In this document: one piece after another, positions 35,071 through 47,780 of the stretch
Layout: the number at the start of each line of letters is the position of its first letter
Position numbering within the stretch: position 1 is the first letter of the stretch
Source of the DNA: Mercurialis annua
Lineage: Eukaryota; Streptophyta; Magnoliopsida; Malpighiales; Euphorbiaceae
Direction: 5' to 3'
DNA length: 64,000 nt
Assembly (NCBI RefSeq): GCF_937616625.2
Contig: NC_065577.1
Span: 41,631,001-41,695,000 of the forward strand
Position numbers and translations under genes: made by a program
The notes under the pieces: generated by a model
Told to the model about the DNA's origin: nothing
Databases searched by the model: none
Seen by the model: only the letters and a program-made list of their open reading frames with translations

Positions 35071-35732
35071 GTAGAGGTGGCCAGAGTTAATAACCCGACA
35101 TTCAAGAAAAAATAAAATCGACTCTGAACCTCCTTTTGAACGGTTCTATGCGGTTTGGAACCGGCAGGTCCCGGTTCAAATTCCAGACGGTTCAAAAAGT
35201 CAACAAAATTATTTTATGCAAATTTAATCCAAACATTTTAAATTAAGCTACAATCAAAATTAAACTTAGTATAAATGATTTATTATACTTAGATTAAAAA
35301 TTTTCATTTAATTTACCGTAAATTTTAATATTTAATTATTTATATATATAAAAATAAAATAAAATTAATAGTTAGTATTTTGAATGGAATGATAAATTAA
35401 AATATAATAAACATAAATAAAAAAATATTTAATATATTTATAGTTGTATGTAATATAAATAAATATAGTATGGTAATTTTATAATTAATCATATATAAAC
35501 ATATAATATATAATTTTGAGTTATATATTTTTTAAAATATACGGTTCAGATCTTTGGAGCGTCGGTTCCGACCCGGAACCGCCGGTTTCCGATTCAAAAA
35601 AAATAGAAACCAGCCTGAAATCTGTTTTCATACGGTTCCGGGCCGATTTTGATCCGGTTCTGAATTTGACCGAATCTACACCGGGTTTGACCGGAGTGAT
35701 TCACGGGCTGATTCGGTACATGATCAGCTCTA
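35071..35732. mobile_element. Probable hAT-like element
   Basis: Starts TAGAGGTGGCCA and ends TGATCAGCTCTA (weak inverted repeats). The interior has CGGTTC/GAACCG words in both orientations near both ends. No clear 8-bp duplication. Confidence 0.4.
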
Positions 35733-35850
35733 GGGCAGGGGGAAGGGGACATGCAAAATTACGATAATAATTTTTATTAAGGATACAATTTATATTAAAA
35801 ATATAAAATAAGCTGGAGTTTAATTTAAATAAAGATAATATACATAAATC

Positions 35851-35852
<2 letters not shown>

Positions 35853-35907
<55 letters not shown>
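35853..35907. repeat. (AT)n microsatellite
   Basis: About 55 bases of TA dinucleotide, just before the right arm begins. Confidence 0.95.
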
Positions 35908-35912
<5 letters not shown>

Positions 35913-36569
35913 AAATGCTTTTTTTTTTTATAATTGACATGTGCCATCTCTACAATTATTCACTTTTTTTTTCATTTTATTAATAGCTATGCTTTTCACA
36001 TTCCACAATAAATATTGTATAACCTAAACTTTCTTTTAATTACATTGATTTAATGCTCTTGATTTCTCATTTTAATATATATCAAATAATTAAGGTTGAT
36101 AATTAATTGATTTCCAAATTAGGTTAGTAAAAGTGAAATGAGCAAATGTAATTATATATTTATATCAGTGAATAAATTTTGATAACAAGCGTAATTATGT
36201 TAGCAAAATCAAGATAGTTTCAGTAATTTTACAAATCAGAAAAAGCAACAAATACATTAAATTTGACCAATTTAATTAAAGGAAAAAATTACCTATTAAA
36301 AAACTAGTAATTAATACATTAAATTTACTAGTTACTAAATTTTCCTTTTTTTTTATCTTGTCACTTAATTAATAAAATACGATTATAAAATAAAAATGAC
36401 GACAGTTTCAAATCAAATTTTTATGGGTCACAACAACTTTTAGATTTTAGACATTTATATCCTTTAATAGTTAGTAAATTATTTCCTTCTTCTATTTATT
36501 TTTTGCTTTTGTTTTTAAATTGGTCTTTTAAACCTGACTAATTTATTCACATTAGTCTCGTCTTTTTTA

Positions 36570-37486
36570 ACGCTTAATTACTTAAAAAACCCTCACCTTT
36601 AACTTTTTTTTCGTTTATATCCTGACCTAGAAAAATTATCACATATACTATTGACGTTGTAATTTTGTTTCACCTCTACCTCAAAATTCAAAAAAAAAAA
36701 TGATTTATTTAAAACAACTAAATATAAGGATTATTTTATACTTTTTTCAATTAATAAAAGTACAAACAAACCCTTCATTTAAAAATGTTTAAATAAGTCC
36801 TAAAATTTAATTAATTTTTTTATTTAAAAACAAAAATCGAACCGCCATCCGACTTCCTCCGCCACCCGAATTTTTAAAACCCGCCGCCGGAATTTTTTAA
36901 AACCGCCGCCGCGTCCTTCTTCCACGGAAGGAAGAAAATTTATTCCTCATTATTCCTCCTTCAAGAGTCCTCCTTCAGGAGGAGGAACGATGGTTCCTCC
37001 TTCAGGAGGAGGAACGATCTGTTCCTCCTTCCGTGAAGGAGGAACAACCTCCTTCCGGTGGAAGGAGGAGCAGCGGCTCCTCCGCTGCTCCTCTTTCTGG
37101 CGGTCGTCCGGAAAAATGATTTTTTTTGTTGTATAGCGGGTTTTTAAATCGGAGTATGGTGGTAGGTCGGAATTGAATTATTTTTTAACAGTTTTAAATT
37201 TTTAATTTTTTTGATAATTAATATAAATTAATTAAAAAGCATGAGGTGAATTTTTTTAGAGAAGAAGGTGTTTTGGTATAATTAATAAAATTAACTTGTA
37301 ATTAGAATATATGCTGAAAATGAAGGATTATTTTACACTTTTTTCAATAGAAAAAAGGTCAATTTAATACCTTGAAGGTAGAGGTGAAACAAAATCACAA
37401 CGTCAATAGTATATGTGTCATTTTTCCTATTCAGGGTATAAACGAAATAAAGATTAAAGGTGAGGGTTTTTTTAAGTAATTAAGCC
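36570..37486. mobile_element. Mutator-like TIR element (right-arm mirror of 27229-28145)
   Basis: Same TIRs and hairpin-word core (36955-37110) in inverted order. It was present before the arms were duplicated or homogenised. Confidence 0.8.
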
Positions 37487-37626
37487 CTTTTTAATCAAAC
37501 AAAATCCTGTAAAATTAATATTCTAACTTGCACTTCTATTCATCATAATCATTAGTTATTCTAATATTTTTGTACTCTTTTTCTTTTTGATCGCCATATT
37601 TTTGTACTCTTTACTCATGGGTTTTA

Positions 37627-38647
37627 GGCTTATAATCACTTATCGTCCCTGACTTTAAGGCCCCGATTACGAAAGTCCTTAATTTTAATTTTCGATCACA
37701 AAACTCTTGAATTTCGATTTCACAATCACGAATATATTTTTGTCCAAAAAATGACTAAAATACACCTAAATACGAGTAAAACAAAAAAATCCAAATTCGG
37801 TTAAACCAACAAAACCAAATCTAACTAATCCTAAAATCATCCAACCAAATCTAAAATCAAAACCCACTTAAAACTGCCATAACCCGCCGGAAGCTACTCC
37901 GCTACCACCTACCCACCGCAAAAGAAATAATCTGACGGCATGTATCGCCACCGTTCAACAAATCTGTTGAACACAGATCAACAGATCTGTGTTCAACAAA
38001 TCTATTAAACACAGATCAACAGATCTATGTTCAACAGATCTGTTTCAACAGGTCTGATGAACACATATCAACAAATACGTGTCAACAAATCTGTTGAGGT
38101 TCGTCTCGGACAAACCTCGTCGTCTGTGGCTCGTCTCAAATAAACTTGGTCGTCTTCTCAGACGAGAAAACGAACCTAACAGGTTCGTTTCCTCTCGTTT
38201 GAGAATATGAAGACAAAGCGAGGAGCATCTGCTCCTCCTCTGTTGAGGAGCAGCAGATCCTCAGGCGAGGGCATATCTGTTCCTCGCCTGAGGAACAAGG
38301 CGAGGAGCATATCTGCTCTGAGCTGCTCCTCCTTCGTCTTAAAAAAAATTAATTGGAATTTTTTTTACGGCGGATGTCGATTTTAGATATGGTTAGATGA
38401 TTTTAGATTTGATTAGGTGGTTTTTGGTTTGATTATGTGGTCAGAGGTTTAATTATGTGGTTTTAGGTTTGGTTTTATTGAATTAAATATGGTTAGATTT
38501 TTTTAGGGGTATTTTAGTAATTTTTCGGAAAAAAGGACATCCGTGATTGTGAAATCGAAGTTCAAGGGGTTTTGTAATCGAAAATTAAACTTAAGGACTT
38601 TCGTGATCGGAGGGCCTAAAGTCGGGGACTGTCGATAATTATAATCC
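37627..38647. mobile_element. Mutator-like TIR element (right-arm mirror of 26068-27088)
   Basis: Same ends, core (37950-38340) and flanking duplication as the left-arm copy. Confidence 0.75.
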
Positions 38648-39017
38648 GGTGTTTTATTAATTACATGAAATGAAAATACAATACCAACTGACATGCGATT
38701 GTTAAAAAAAGAGCACTTGCATTCAATAAAAAGAAATATACCGGACACTAATTATGTTGTTTCATTGTCAAAATTCGTAACTAAAGAAATTAAAAATATT
38801 TTCTTACCTAATCAATTTGATGAACAAATTTGCTAATTAATGTTTAAGTGTTTGTTTATTATTAAAAAAAGGCTAATATAAGAATAAAGAAAATAAACCA
38901 AAATAAAGAAATACTTGATTAATTATAAAAAGATAATAACGTCTAAAATTTAAAAATTGCTCTGATCCTATAAAAATTTGATCTGGAAATACCGACACCC
39001 ATAAAATAATGTTACAT

Positions 39018-39544
39018 ATGGGGGTGAGCATTAAACGGTTAAAACCGAATAACCGAATCAAACCAAATTAATCAAACCGAAATATAATTTGAAAATACAT
39101 TATGGTTACGGTCCAATTTTTTAAAATTTTGGCTATTCGGTTCGGTTTACGGTTTTGAAAAAAAAAATAACCGTAATAAAAACACCAACCGTATTTCAAA
39201 ACTACGTTGTTTTAAGCTTTTATACACATACATTTATATATTAAATATGTTTATTTTTGTAGTTTTAGAATAAAAATGATAAAAATAGGTTAAATTTAAA
39301 GCAAATGTACATTCTAGATTAAATTTATCCATTTTCTTTCTTTTTTTGAAAAAACTGTTTTTTCTCTTTTAAAAAATCATACAAAAAATATTATGGTTTT
39401 CAACCGAACCGAAATATTTTGGTTTGGTTAATTCGGTTTTGATATAATTTTGGTTAATAAGGTTCGGTGACCGAAATTTTTAAAAACTGAACGGTTTTAA
39501 ATTTTTGGACGGTTCGATGATCGAACTGACCGTTGCCCACCCCT
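39018..39544. mobile_element. hAT-like MITE (right-arm mirror of 25171-25697)
   Basis: TGGGGGTGAGCA and TGCCCACCCCTA ends; same interior in inverted order. Confidence 0.65.
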
Positions 39545-40240
39545 AGTTATTAATATAAACAATTAATCAAATGAATACGTTATATTTTCCAATGTATTTA
39601 AAAGAAAACAATGTTACAAATTATCTTAGAAAAGTAATTTATGAACCAATTTTATCAATGCCAATTAAAAAGAAATGCCAAAGCAATTTTAAAGGAAACA
39701 ATGTTACCAAATTATTTAGCATTTTTAAAAAAATATAATTAAATTTGATAAGTTAATGAATAATACTTTGAAATATTCAATCTTGCCATATATATTGAAA
39801 AGAAAAGATATAGCAGTTTTTTTTTAAAAAATATATTATCAAATTAGATAAATAAATCAATAGAAACTTACTATAGTCATTTCAAAATAATTAGAAAAAA
39901 TAAAATATAAGAATGATTGTAAAAGTACGAAGTGTCAATAAAAAAAATTAGATTAACAACCAATTAAATCGTACCATGTTAATTAAAAAAATTATATAAA
40001 AATATAATAAAAACGAATATAATTGTGAAACTGCCAGATGTAAATTAAAGAACACAAATGAGAATAAAAAAAACAACTCAAAATTTTAATAAATTTGATG
40101 AAAACTTATGATAAAATCCTGTGAATCTATTCTCCAATATGAGCGAGTCTTTTCGTTATCCGCATAATGTCTATATTTTGTTGCGAGAATGCTCTAACCA
40201 CGCTCCAATTTAATTAGACACCGATGTTGTCCCTAATTAA

Positions 40241-40725
40241 CCAGAAAAGGAAGAGTCCTAGAGTGAAAAGATTCGAGGCGATGCGGGTCCGTAGAGATGA
40301 TTGTGAGGTCTGCTTGGCTTCATAATAGCAAAAGGGGATGTATGGATGCTTGGGAAAATATTGGATTGTGTCTCAATAACCTGTCCGATTGGAATAAGAA
40401 TGTGGTTGGAAACCTGGATGGGAGAATTAGAGGCACGTGAGAGAAGTTATTTAAGCTCCAACAGAATGTCTTAAACTATACCGAGTCGGAAAAACATCGA
40501 AAAGTTGAAGCAGACCTTGATAAATTTATTCGGTGTGAGGAGGTGTGTGGAGACAGCGGTCTACAAACATTCGGCTTAAAGAGGGAGGGGTGGGGGGGGG
40601 GGCAGAAACACTTCGTTTTTTCATCAAAAAGCCTCTCATTATCGAAAAAGAAATAATATATCGGGGCTGTTTGATGCAAATATCATTAGGTCAATAGTGT
40701 TTCCATATTTTTGTGCATGCATTTA
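40241..40725 (+). mobile_element. LINE fragment (right-arm mirror)
   Basis: Same text as 23990-24474 on the opposite strand (VKRFEAMRVRRDDCE, then TREKLFKLQQ). The G run at about 40602-40613 is one base shorter than its partner, which changes the downstream frame. A dead fragment. Confidence 0.7.
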
Positions 40726-42581
40726 AGGGTAGACCTTTTTTTTTAATGTATTTATTGAAACTTTTCATTTTTAATTTCGTAACTTTTATGTATTGGAATC
40801 AAATTATCAAACTATTTCAGTTATGGTAAATTGGTTATTTTAAAAAATATTTGTAACTTTTCATTTACCTTTTTACATTAATGATTGTCGTATTTTATTT
40901 TCAATGCTTTTGCAGAGTTCAATCATCCATGCATTTTTGATTATAATATATTTAATAATACTTAAATTATAAATTAATTCTTTTATCTAATTATAGTTCA
41001 TAATTACAATTTATAAATTATTTGCATATTATAAGAAGGTGACTAGCCATAAATAAATTTAAACCCGTAAATTGTGTCAAAATTAATTTTAGTTAATTGT
41101 TTTGAAAACAAAATATATCAACAGTATAATATTAAAAAGTAAAGTTCATGAAGAGAAGTAAAAACATATTAGCATCTTTAGCTGTAAAGGAATCAATATT
41201 AAAATCACATATGGTATATAAAAATAAAATTTATGAAGAAAAAATGAAAAGTTTAGCATATATGGTTTTCAAGGAGGTCAATATGAAAATAATATAATCA
41301 AAATACCAATACAATGGTTAGATTAATTAGAGATATGTAAATATATATCACCAATTAATTAAAAAGATATAAATGTAAAGTGAATGAAAGAGTGGCAGTA
41401 TAATATTAATTAATAAAAGAATTCAGTTTAAATTTGTTGTGAACGTTAATTATTAATAATTTAAAGTTAATGGAAAATATAATGCCAAAAAGGGCTGAAC
41501 TGACATCTCGTCCAATTTAAAAGCCCACACCAAAAGGAAACTTAATTGAAAAAAACTGAAAATTAGAAGGGTAGAATGGGTATTTTGGGAAGGGCTTCTT
41601 AACCCTAAAATAGGAGTATATATCTGCAATCAGTATGTACGACACAATCTATGAACTAGATCTAAAGTTCCTTCTAAACTCTCTGAAGACTCTGAGAAAA
41701 ATAGAGATTTGAGCAATAGAAACCAAATCCAATTGAATAATCAGTTGGGTTTGGTTTCTACTGCTTTCAATTTCTAATTATATGTACTTTTAATTGCTTC
41801 TTTGATTTTGCATTTTTGTTAAATTTTACATCTTTTTTAGACAAATCATGTTCATTTTTTTTTCTTTAATTGAATGTTTTCTTCTCAAGATCTATCTTTT
41901 TCGGTTCTATTCAAAACGTTTAATGTTTTTCAATTTTTTCAAACATGTATTTGATTTGAGTCTTGCTGGAAAATTAAACACTTTCCAAAAGCAAACTCAA
42001 TTTAATTTTTTTGAAATTTAGAAGGGTAGAATTGATGTTACTAAGCCCTGATTTGTAAGTTTTGTAAATTTTTTCCCAAGAATTCTCCCCTTTGGCCCAG
42101 TAATTTTATTACTAAGCCCTAATTTGTAAGTTTTGTAATTTTTTGAGCAACATTTAAAATAATAACACCCAATACTCTCTCTTTTTATTTTTAACTGTTA
42201 AAATTTTATTATACTCTTTTTGATAAACAAAAGTTACTTTACTGTTTTAACCTAATGTTACCCCATTCAAGTTTTTGGTAGTTTAGATCAAGTATCAGTT
42301 AGGTTTTAATAAATTTCGGTTAATGCTTAGTTTAGTTTTAATAATTTTGAGTAAGTTTCATTATTTAAATACCAGATTAATTTGCTGATTTACTTTAATT
42401 ATTGAAAATGTATACTTTAAATTTTAAATTTTTGCTTCTGAACCAGTTTAAATGTAATTTTTTTGCTACAGAATTCTCCCCTTTGGCCCAGTAATTTTAT
42501 TACTAATGTATGTTTTGGCCCAGCACCAAGCCTTCTTTTTAAGTTTGTAAATTTTGCAATTGTTTCTCTACAGAAAAACCT
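40726..42581. other. Upstream flank of the right-arm gene, noncoding
   Basis: Mirror of 22133-23989. No gene seen. Confidence 0.6.
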
Positions 42582-42613
42582 AAACCCTAACCAGAGCATC
42601 CGCTAAACCCTAA
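42582..42613 (+). promoter_or_regulatory. Two telo-box motifs upstream of the right-arm gene
   Basis: AAACCCTAA at 42582-42590 and 42605-42613, 20-50 bp before the ATG at 42633; CTACAG at 42568-42573 may be a 5'-UTR intron acceptor. Confidence 0.6.
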
Positions 42614-42632
42614 TTCTTGTTTATCGCTTCAA

Positions 42633-43670
42633 ATGTCAATGGATGACCTTGCTGTATCTTTGAAGGGTCTGAAGGATGAGCTTACCGTGTCTTTGAAGGC
42701 TCTGAGGGATGAGCTTGCTGTGTCTTTGAAGGCTCTGGAGGATGATGTGACTGTGTCTCTGAGGTCTTTGAAGGAAGACATGGATTCTGCTGTGAAGAAT
42801 CTTAAAGAAGACCTGGCCTTCTCCCTCTCTCTGAAGGAGAAGGAGAAGGTCCTGGCCCTGGGTCAGATGGAGCTCTCTCTGAAGGAGATTACGGGCCTCC
42901 ACGATCTGGAAACTAAGAAGACTGAGATGCTCAATTCGTTGGAAATTAAGAATACTGAGATGCTCCACTTGCTGAAAATTAGAGAGATAGCAGTAGATTC
43001 GAAAGAGAAGGAATTAATGAGGAGAGAGTTGAAGTGTCAGCCACAGCAAGGTGATGATGATAAGGCAATGATTACTAGTTTGGGTTCAAGGATTTCTGCT
43101 CTTAAAAATGAAGAATTAGCTGCTACGAAGCAAGGTAATGATGTTATTCTGTTGCCTATGCAAATGCCATTGTATGGTATTTTGATTGCTTTTATGACCT
43201 TAATCTTCCCATATGAAGACAATACCAATGTTTCATTCATCATTGGGGTCACTATGCTTCTTTTTTTCGGATTCTTTCTTGGCATGATCCCACCCTTTAT
43301 TGTCTCATACCAAACGTTAAGGAAATTGGGGGAAGTGGTAGTTGGTTTGAGTGCACGTAATCGAAAGCTCTTTCAAGAAGTGGAGAATTTTGATGGTCCC
43401 TCTTCTGGACCCACTGAACCCACTGGTGCTGTCTCTTCCGGTCAAGTAGCGGATCTTCCATTGCAAAGAACCGCATCAGTGCTCAATGTTCTTCATTCAC
43501 TGAAATGCCAGTCTGAAGCTATTTCTGAATCGTTAGGAGGTTTTTCTTGCCATTACAACCGAATGCTTTATGTTCAATTTGGCAGTGCATTGGCCTTCTC
43601 ACTTGCCATTCCGCTGACAACGGGATTACTGTACTCGAGTAAGTTTTGTATGTTTTTTGTAGATTATTAA
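42633..43670 (+). CDS. Unrecognised coiled-coil protein with three membrane segments (right-arm copy)
   Basis: 345 codons, same architecture as the left-arm copy: four 11-residue repeats at 8-51, coiled coil to about 135, hydrophobic segments near 172-192, 200-228 and 312-336. ATG lies in the context TCAAATGTC after telo-boxes. A likely intron starts at 43639 (GTAAGT) and ends at 43720 (TTTTGACAG). Spliced, the protein would end KMLTYHRS at a TGA at 43744-43746, rather than running to FCMFFVDY. Compared with the left copy, it has 14 substitutions and a 4-residue insertion (PSSG) confined to about residues 247-324, and none before. Both frames stay open, so both copies may be expressed. I do not recognise the family. 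Confidence 0.75.
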   Translation: MSMDDLAVSLKGLKDELTVSLKALRDELAVSLKALEDDVTVSLRSLKEDMDSAVKNLKEDLAFSLSLKEKEKVLALGQMELSLKEITGLHDLETKKTEMLNSLEIKNTEMLHLLKIREIAVDSKEKELMRRELKCQPQQGDDDKAMITSLGSRISALKNEELAATKQGNDVILLPMQMPLYGILIAFMTLIFPYEDNTNVSFIIGVTMLLFFGFFLGMIPPFIVSYQTLRKLGEVVVGLSARNRKLFQEVENFDGPSSGPTEPTGAVSSGQVADLPLQRTASVLNVLHSLKCQSEAISESLGGFSCHYNRMLYVQFGSALAFSLAIPLTTGLLYSSKFCMFFVDY

Positions 43671-43925
43671 TAAAATTGAAGTAGATTTCTAATGTTTTCT
43701 TTCTTCTTTGATTTTGACAGAAATGTTAACGTACCACCGGAGTTGATTTAGAGCCGAGCACACGTTGGAAGACATGGATTTGATGGATTTGGTGTGTTTG
43801 TTTGAACTAGTGTGTGTTTGTTTGAACTAGTGTGTGTTTTTGTTTCAATTTTTTTGTTAGATGTAAATGCTAACTGGTTTACGGCAGCTGCAATTATTCG
43901 TAACAGTTTAAAAAATTTAAAGCAA

Positions 43926-44037
43926 GATGATGATGAACTTTGTGGATTGTACATTGGCTTTGTGAGTTCCTTTCTTTGGGATAATGATGAACTTTGTGGA
44001 TTGTACATTGGCTTTCTGAGTTCCTTTCTTTGGGATA
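43926..44037. repeat. 57-bp tandem duplication (right arm)
   Basis: Two 57-bp units, mirror of 20689-20800. The local open frame 43812-44135 (107 codons) differs from its partner at five residues, more than the fully identical N-terminal gene half. Confidence 0.6.
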
Positions 44038-44149
44038 TGTATTTTAGGGCTGAGAGCCAAGTTGGTCAGTTTAGCGCGAGTCTTAAAGAAAGTGATAGTT
44101 TAGTGAGTCTTAGGAAAGTGATTCTTAGATTTTAATTTCTGTGTTCATT

Positions 44150-45330
44150 TGTTGAATAAAGCTTTGAGGTGGAAGTAGAGATTGGTTTACAGGATCATTA
44201 TCTAATTCTTTGCTTAACTATGATATTTGTGCCTAAATTTTAGTCTTGGCAAGGGAATTGTGACTGTTCATCTGTCTCTCTATACTTAGACATAAAATTG
44301 TTGATGCTGCCTAGTTGGTCAGATTAGCGAGTCTAAGGAAAGTGATTCTTAGATTTTAATTTCTCTGTTCATTCGTTGAATAAAGCTTTGAGGTGGATGT
44401 AGAGATTGGTTGACAGGTTCATATTTGTTTAACTACGATCTTTGTGCCTAAATTTTGATCTGAATTAAGCTAATTTTGGCCTAAACTAAGAATGAATGTC
44501 GCTAATTTATTACTTTTTCTAGCTGAAACCATTGTTATACATGTATCTTGAGCTTAGTTCCGATTGTCCTGTAAAGCTTTGAGGTGGAAGTAGAGATTGT
44601 TTACAGGATCATTATCCAACTCTTTGCTTAACTATGATCTTTGTGCCTAAATTTTAGTCTAGGCAAGGTAAATGTGACTGTTCATCTGTCTCTCTATACT
44701 TAGACATAAAATTGTTGATGCTGCCAAGTTGGTCAGATTAGTGAGTCTAAGGAAAGTGATTCTTAGATTTTAATTTCTCTGTTCATTCGTTGATTAAAGC
44801 TTTGAGGTCGATGTAGAGATTGGTTTACAGGTTCATTTTTGCTTAACTACGATCTTTGTGCCTAAATTTTGATCTGAATTAAGCTAATTTTGGCCTAAAC
44901 TAAGAATGAATGTCGCTAATTTATTACTTTTTCTAGCTGAAACCATTGTTATACATGTATCTTGAGCTTAGTTCCGATTGTCCTGTAAAGTAGTCCTGTA
45001 AAGCTTTGAAGTTGAGATTGTTTACAGGATCATTATCCAACTCTTTGCTTAACTATGATCTTTGTGCCTAAATTTTAGTCTTGGCAAGGTAAATGTGACT
45101 GTTCATCTGTCTCTGTATACTTAGACATAAAATTGTTGATGCTGCCAAGTTGGTCAGATTAGTGAGTCTAAGGAAAGTGATTCTTAGATTTTAATTTCTC
45201 TGTTCATTCGTTGATTAAAGCTTTGAGGTGGATGTAGAGATTGGTTTACAGGATCATTATCCAATTCTTTGCTTAACTATGATCTTTGTGACTAAATTTT
45301 AGTCTTGGCAAGGGATTCTCTAGGTTACTT
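44150..45330. repeat. Tandem ~417-bp repeats downstream of the right-arm gene
   Basis: The phrase GACATAAAATTGTTGATGCT recurs at 44289, 44703 and 45124 (steps of 414 and 421). Mirror of 19397-20577. Confidence 0.8.
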
Positions 45331-46330
45331 CACTGTTACTTAATGTTGATGCTCATGCTCTGGCTTAGTAACCAAACTTGTCTAGGTTACTTCACTGTTA
45401 CTTTATGGCTGCAACTTCATGATTACTTTGGATTGCTTTATGGCTGCAACTTCATGATTACTTTGGTTATGTGTGTGCAATTTTGGATTAGCATTTCTTG
45501 AGCTATAGTACTGCTTCTTCTCATGTTTTTTATATGAACTTCTTCCCAATTGTTGATATACTTGGGCATTATATGTATTCACAGTTAAGGGTTATGGCAT
45601 TAAAAAAATATCCTTTGAATTGTAGTTATCTTTTGTTTGGTACTTGACAATGGGTACATCAAGTCAAGTGTAGCCGTATGGCGTATATATCGGTTTTGAT
45701 TTTGGTGAAGTGTGTAGGGTTCTGCAATATGTTTTTTGAATCTGAAATACTGGTTTGAAATAATTTCTCTACTGGCTATATTTTCATATATTTTGCAATG
45801 CAAGCATATGGTTAGTACAAAATAATGTTATAATGTTTCTATATCCAAACTTTGATTTTCTGACATGAAAGTCCCCTGAGAAGCATTCTAGCTAGCCGTA
45901 GAGAAATCTGCTGGTAGTTTTTTAGGCATTTTTGGCTTTTTTAATTTGTTTCAATTGCCATTTTAACAGCTGATTAAACATGAAGGACATGTTATGTGCA
46001 CTTTAGACGAATACGTGTTTATAAGAAAAGTTCACTTGGATTTTTGTTGTTGAAAAGATATATGCTGATTAATTATATAAATGTTACAAGTTTTAAAATC
46101 AGCAGGATTTGATAATAGATGTTAAGAATTGCTAGTTTAGATCATAAATTGATTGATTATAGATATTGCTTATTTATTCATGATTCTGCAAATGCATATG
46201 AATGGGATCATTTTATATATGTTTATGCAAACAAACTAATCATAAGACTCCTAATTCAGAGCCCAGAAACAAAAATAAAATCAAAAACATCTAATCTAAA
46301 AACTACCCATCAAAGAAATCAGACAAAATT

Positions 46331-47420
46331 GAAAGGTCAGGACTTTTGTGAAACTTTTATGAAAGGTCTGGTCTTTTTAAGACATTTGGCCTTAATGAAA
46401 TATCCTATTCTCTCTCTCTGCTGAGTCATCTTCTTCTTCTCTCTTGATTCTCCTTCTTCTTTACATTTTGCACGCTCCCACTGCATTTTTTGTTGCCGTG
46501 TTGTTTCAAATGTTTAATCTCTCTTTGGTATATAAGATATGCTAATAAAAAATTTAAAAGAAACTTTATCTGTTAATAAAAGAAAAAGTAAATATGGGTT
46601 TTAATTCAACCCTTTTTTATTGCTTAAAGCGACATCACTAACACCCTTGATAACTCAGCATCACTATTGTCATACATTTGTTTATAATAAATTTATTTTA
46701 TCAAGTAAACCTGCTTTATGCTTTGTTTTGATGGATTTATTATGCAACTGGTTGAATCGGTGGTTGAACGGTTAAACTTTACACCGGTGGCCTCGCCGGT
46801 CGTATTATCGATCCGGATTTTAAAACATTGATATTAACTAATTTGCTCATCTAATTTGGCAATATTATTTTCTTTAAAATTGTCGTAACATTTTGTTAAC
46901 ATTTATTTATTTAAAAATTATATAAAATTTATTTTTTAATATATTAACTGATTTAATTGGTTCTATATAATCTAATTTGGTAACATTTTTTTTAAATTGT
47001 TACATCTTTTGTTTTTATTTGGTATGATTATATTGGTCAAATTTAATATTTTAGTAGTGTTAAAAAATATAATCTAGTGAAATTATCAATATTATCTTAG
47101 ATTGAAAAGACAAAAATTATTAATGATTGTGTTTTACATATATTATATTAATTTTATAATTAATTGAAACCTTTTAAGAATGAATAAAACAAAAATATTA
47201 TTATTTTGAACAAATAATACGGAAATATTATTCAATATACTTATATATGATATATTAAAGATTATTAATGATAACAAAACAATTACAATTAATATTTATG
47301 AATTACAAATATATTAGATTTTTTTAAAATACTTAGATATCGTATAAATTAATAATGCGTATGTATATTATAGTGTGTACCTAAGACTTATAAATATAAT
47401 TTTAAATTGATTTTAAATTA
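46331..47420. other. AT-rich intergenic DNA
   Basis: No gene. A short stretch near 46745-46810 (GGTTGAACGG, ACACCGG) resembles the CGGT-rich interior of hAT-type elements. Confidence 0.5.
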
Positions 47421-47430
47421 TAAATAAAAA

Positions 47431-47770
47431 GATTAATTTCATATAAAATCTCCACATTTACGTGTTTTTTCAATTTAATCATATCCTTTAAAAAGTGGTA
47501 AATAAAATCAACACCTTTCATGTTTTTGCAAATCTATCACGAGTGTGAACCGGAATCAACAAAAAAAATAAGAGAAATGTATTTTGTGTGTTAATAGGAC
47601 ATTAGTCAAATAAAAACATTTATTTGGGAGGAAAAAGACATCGAATTTTACTCATCGATGATAGATTTGCAAAAAAAAATGAAAGGTGCTGATTTTATTT
47701 GACACTTTTTAAAGGACGTGATTAAAATGAAAAAACATATAAAGGTGGTGATCTTATATGGAATTAATCC
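47431..47770. mobile_element. MITE, 340 bp, Mutator-like by target duplication
   Basis: Ends GATTAATTTCATATAAAATC and the complement of GGATTAATTCCATATAAGAT are inverted repeats that run for over 100 bases inward. TAAATAAAAA occurs on both sides (47421-47430 and 47771-47780), a 9-10 bp target duplication. Confidence 0.8.
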
Positions 47771-47780
47771 TAAATAAAAA

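Larger units (their letters stand above)
36078..46330. repeat. Right arm of the giant inverted repeat (~10.25 kb)
   Basis: Reverse complement of 18399-28637. The outer edge is ...GACAAAATT at 46330; the following GAAAGGTCAGG has no counterpart outside the left arm. The part between 36078 and about 43370 looked the same as the left arm wherever I compared it, apart from a 1-base homopolymer difference. The outer part shows scattered substitutions and small indels. Confidence 0.93.

Noticed and set aside
35701..35940. Frame with a long Tyr-Ile run
   Set aside because: It is a translation of the (AT)n microsatellite at 35853-35907.
18399..46330. The whole inverted repeat as one giant transposon with 10-kb terminal repeats
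   Set aside because: No target duplication at 18398/46331, no transposase in the spacer, and ordinary genes and unrelated elements inside. Segmental inverted duplication fits better.
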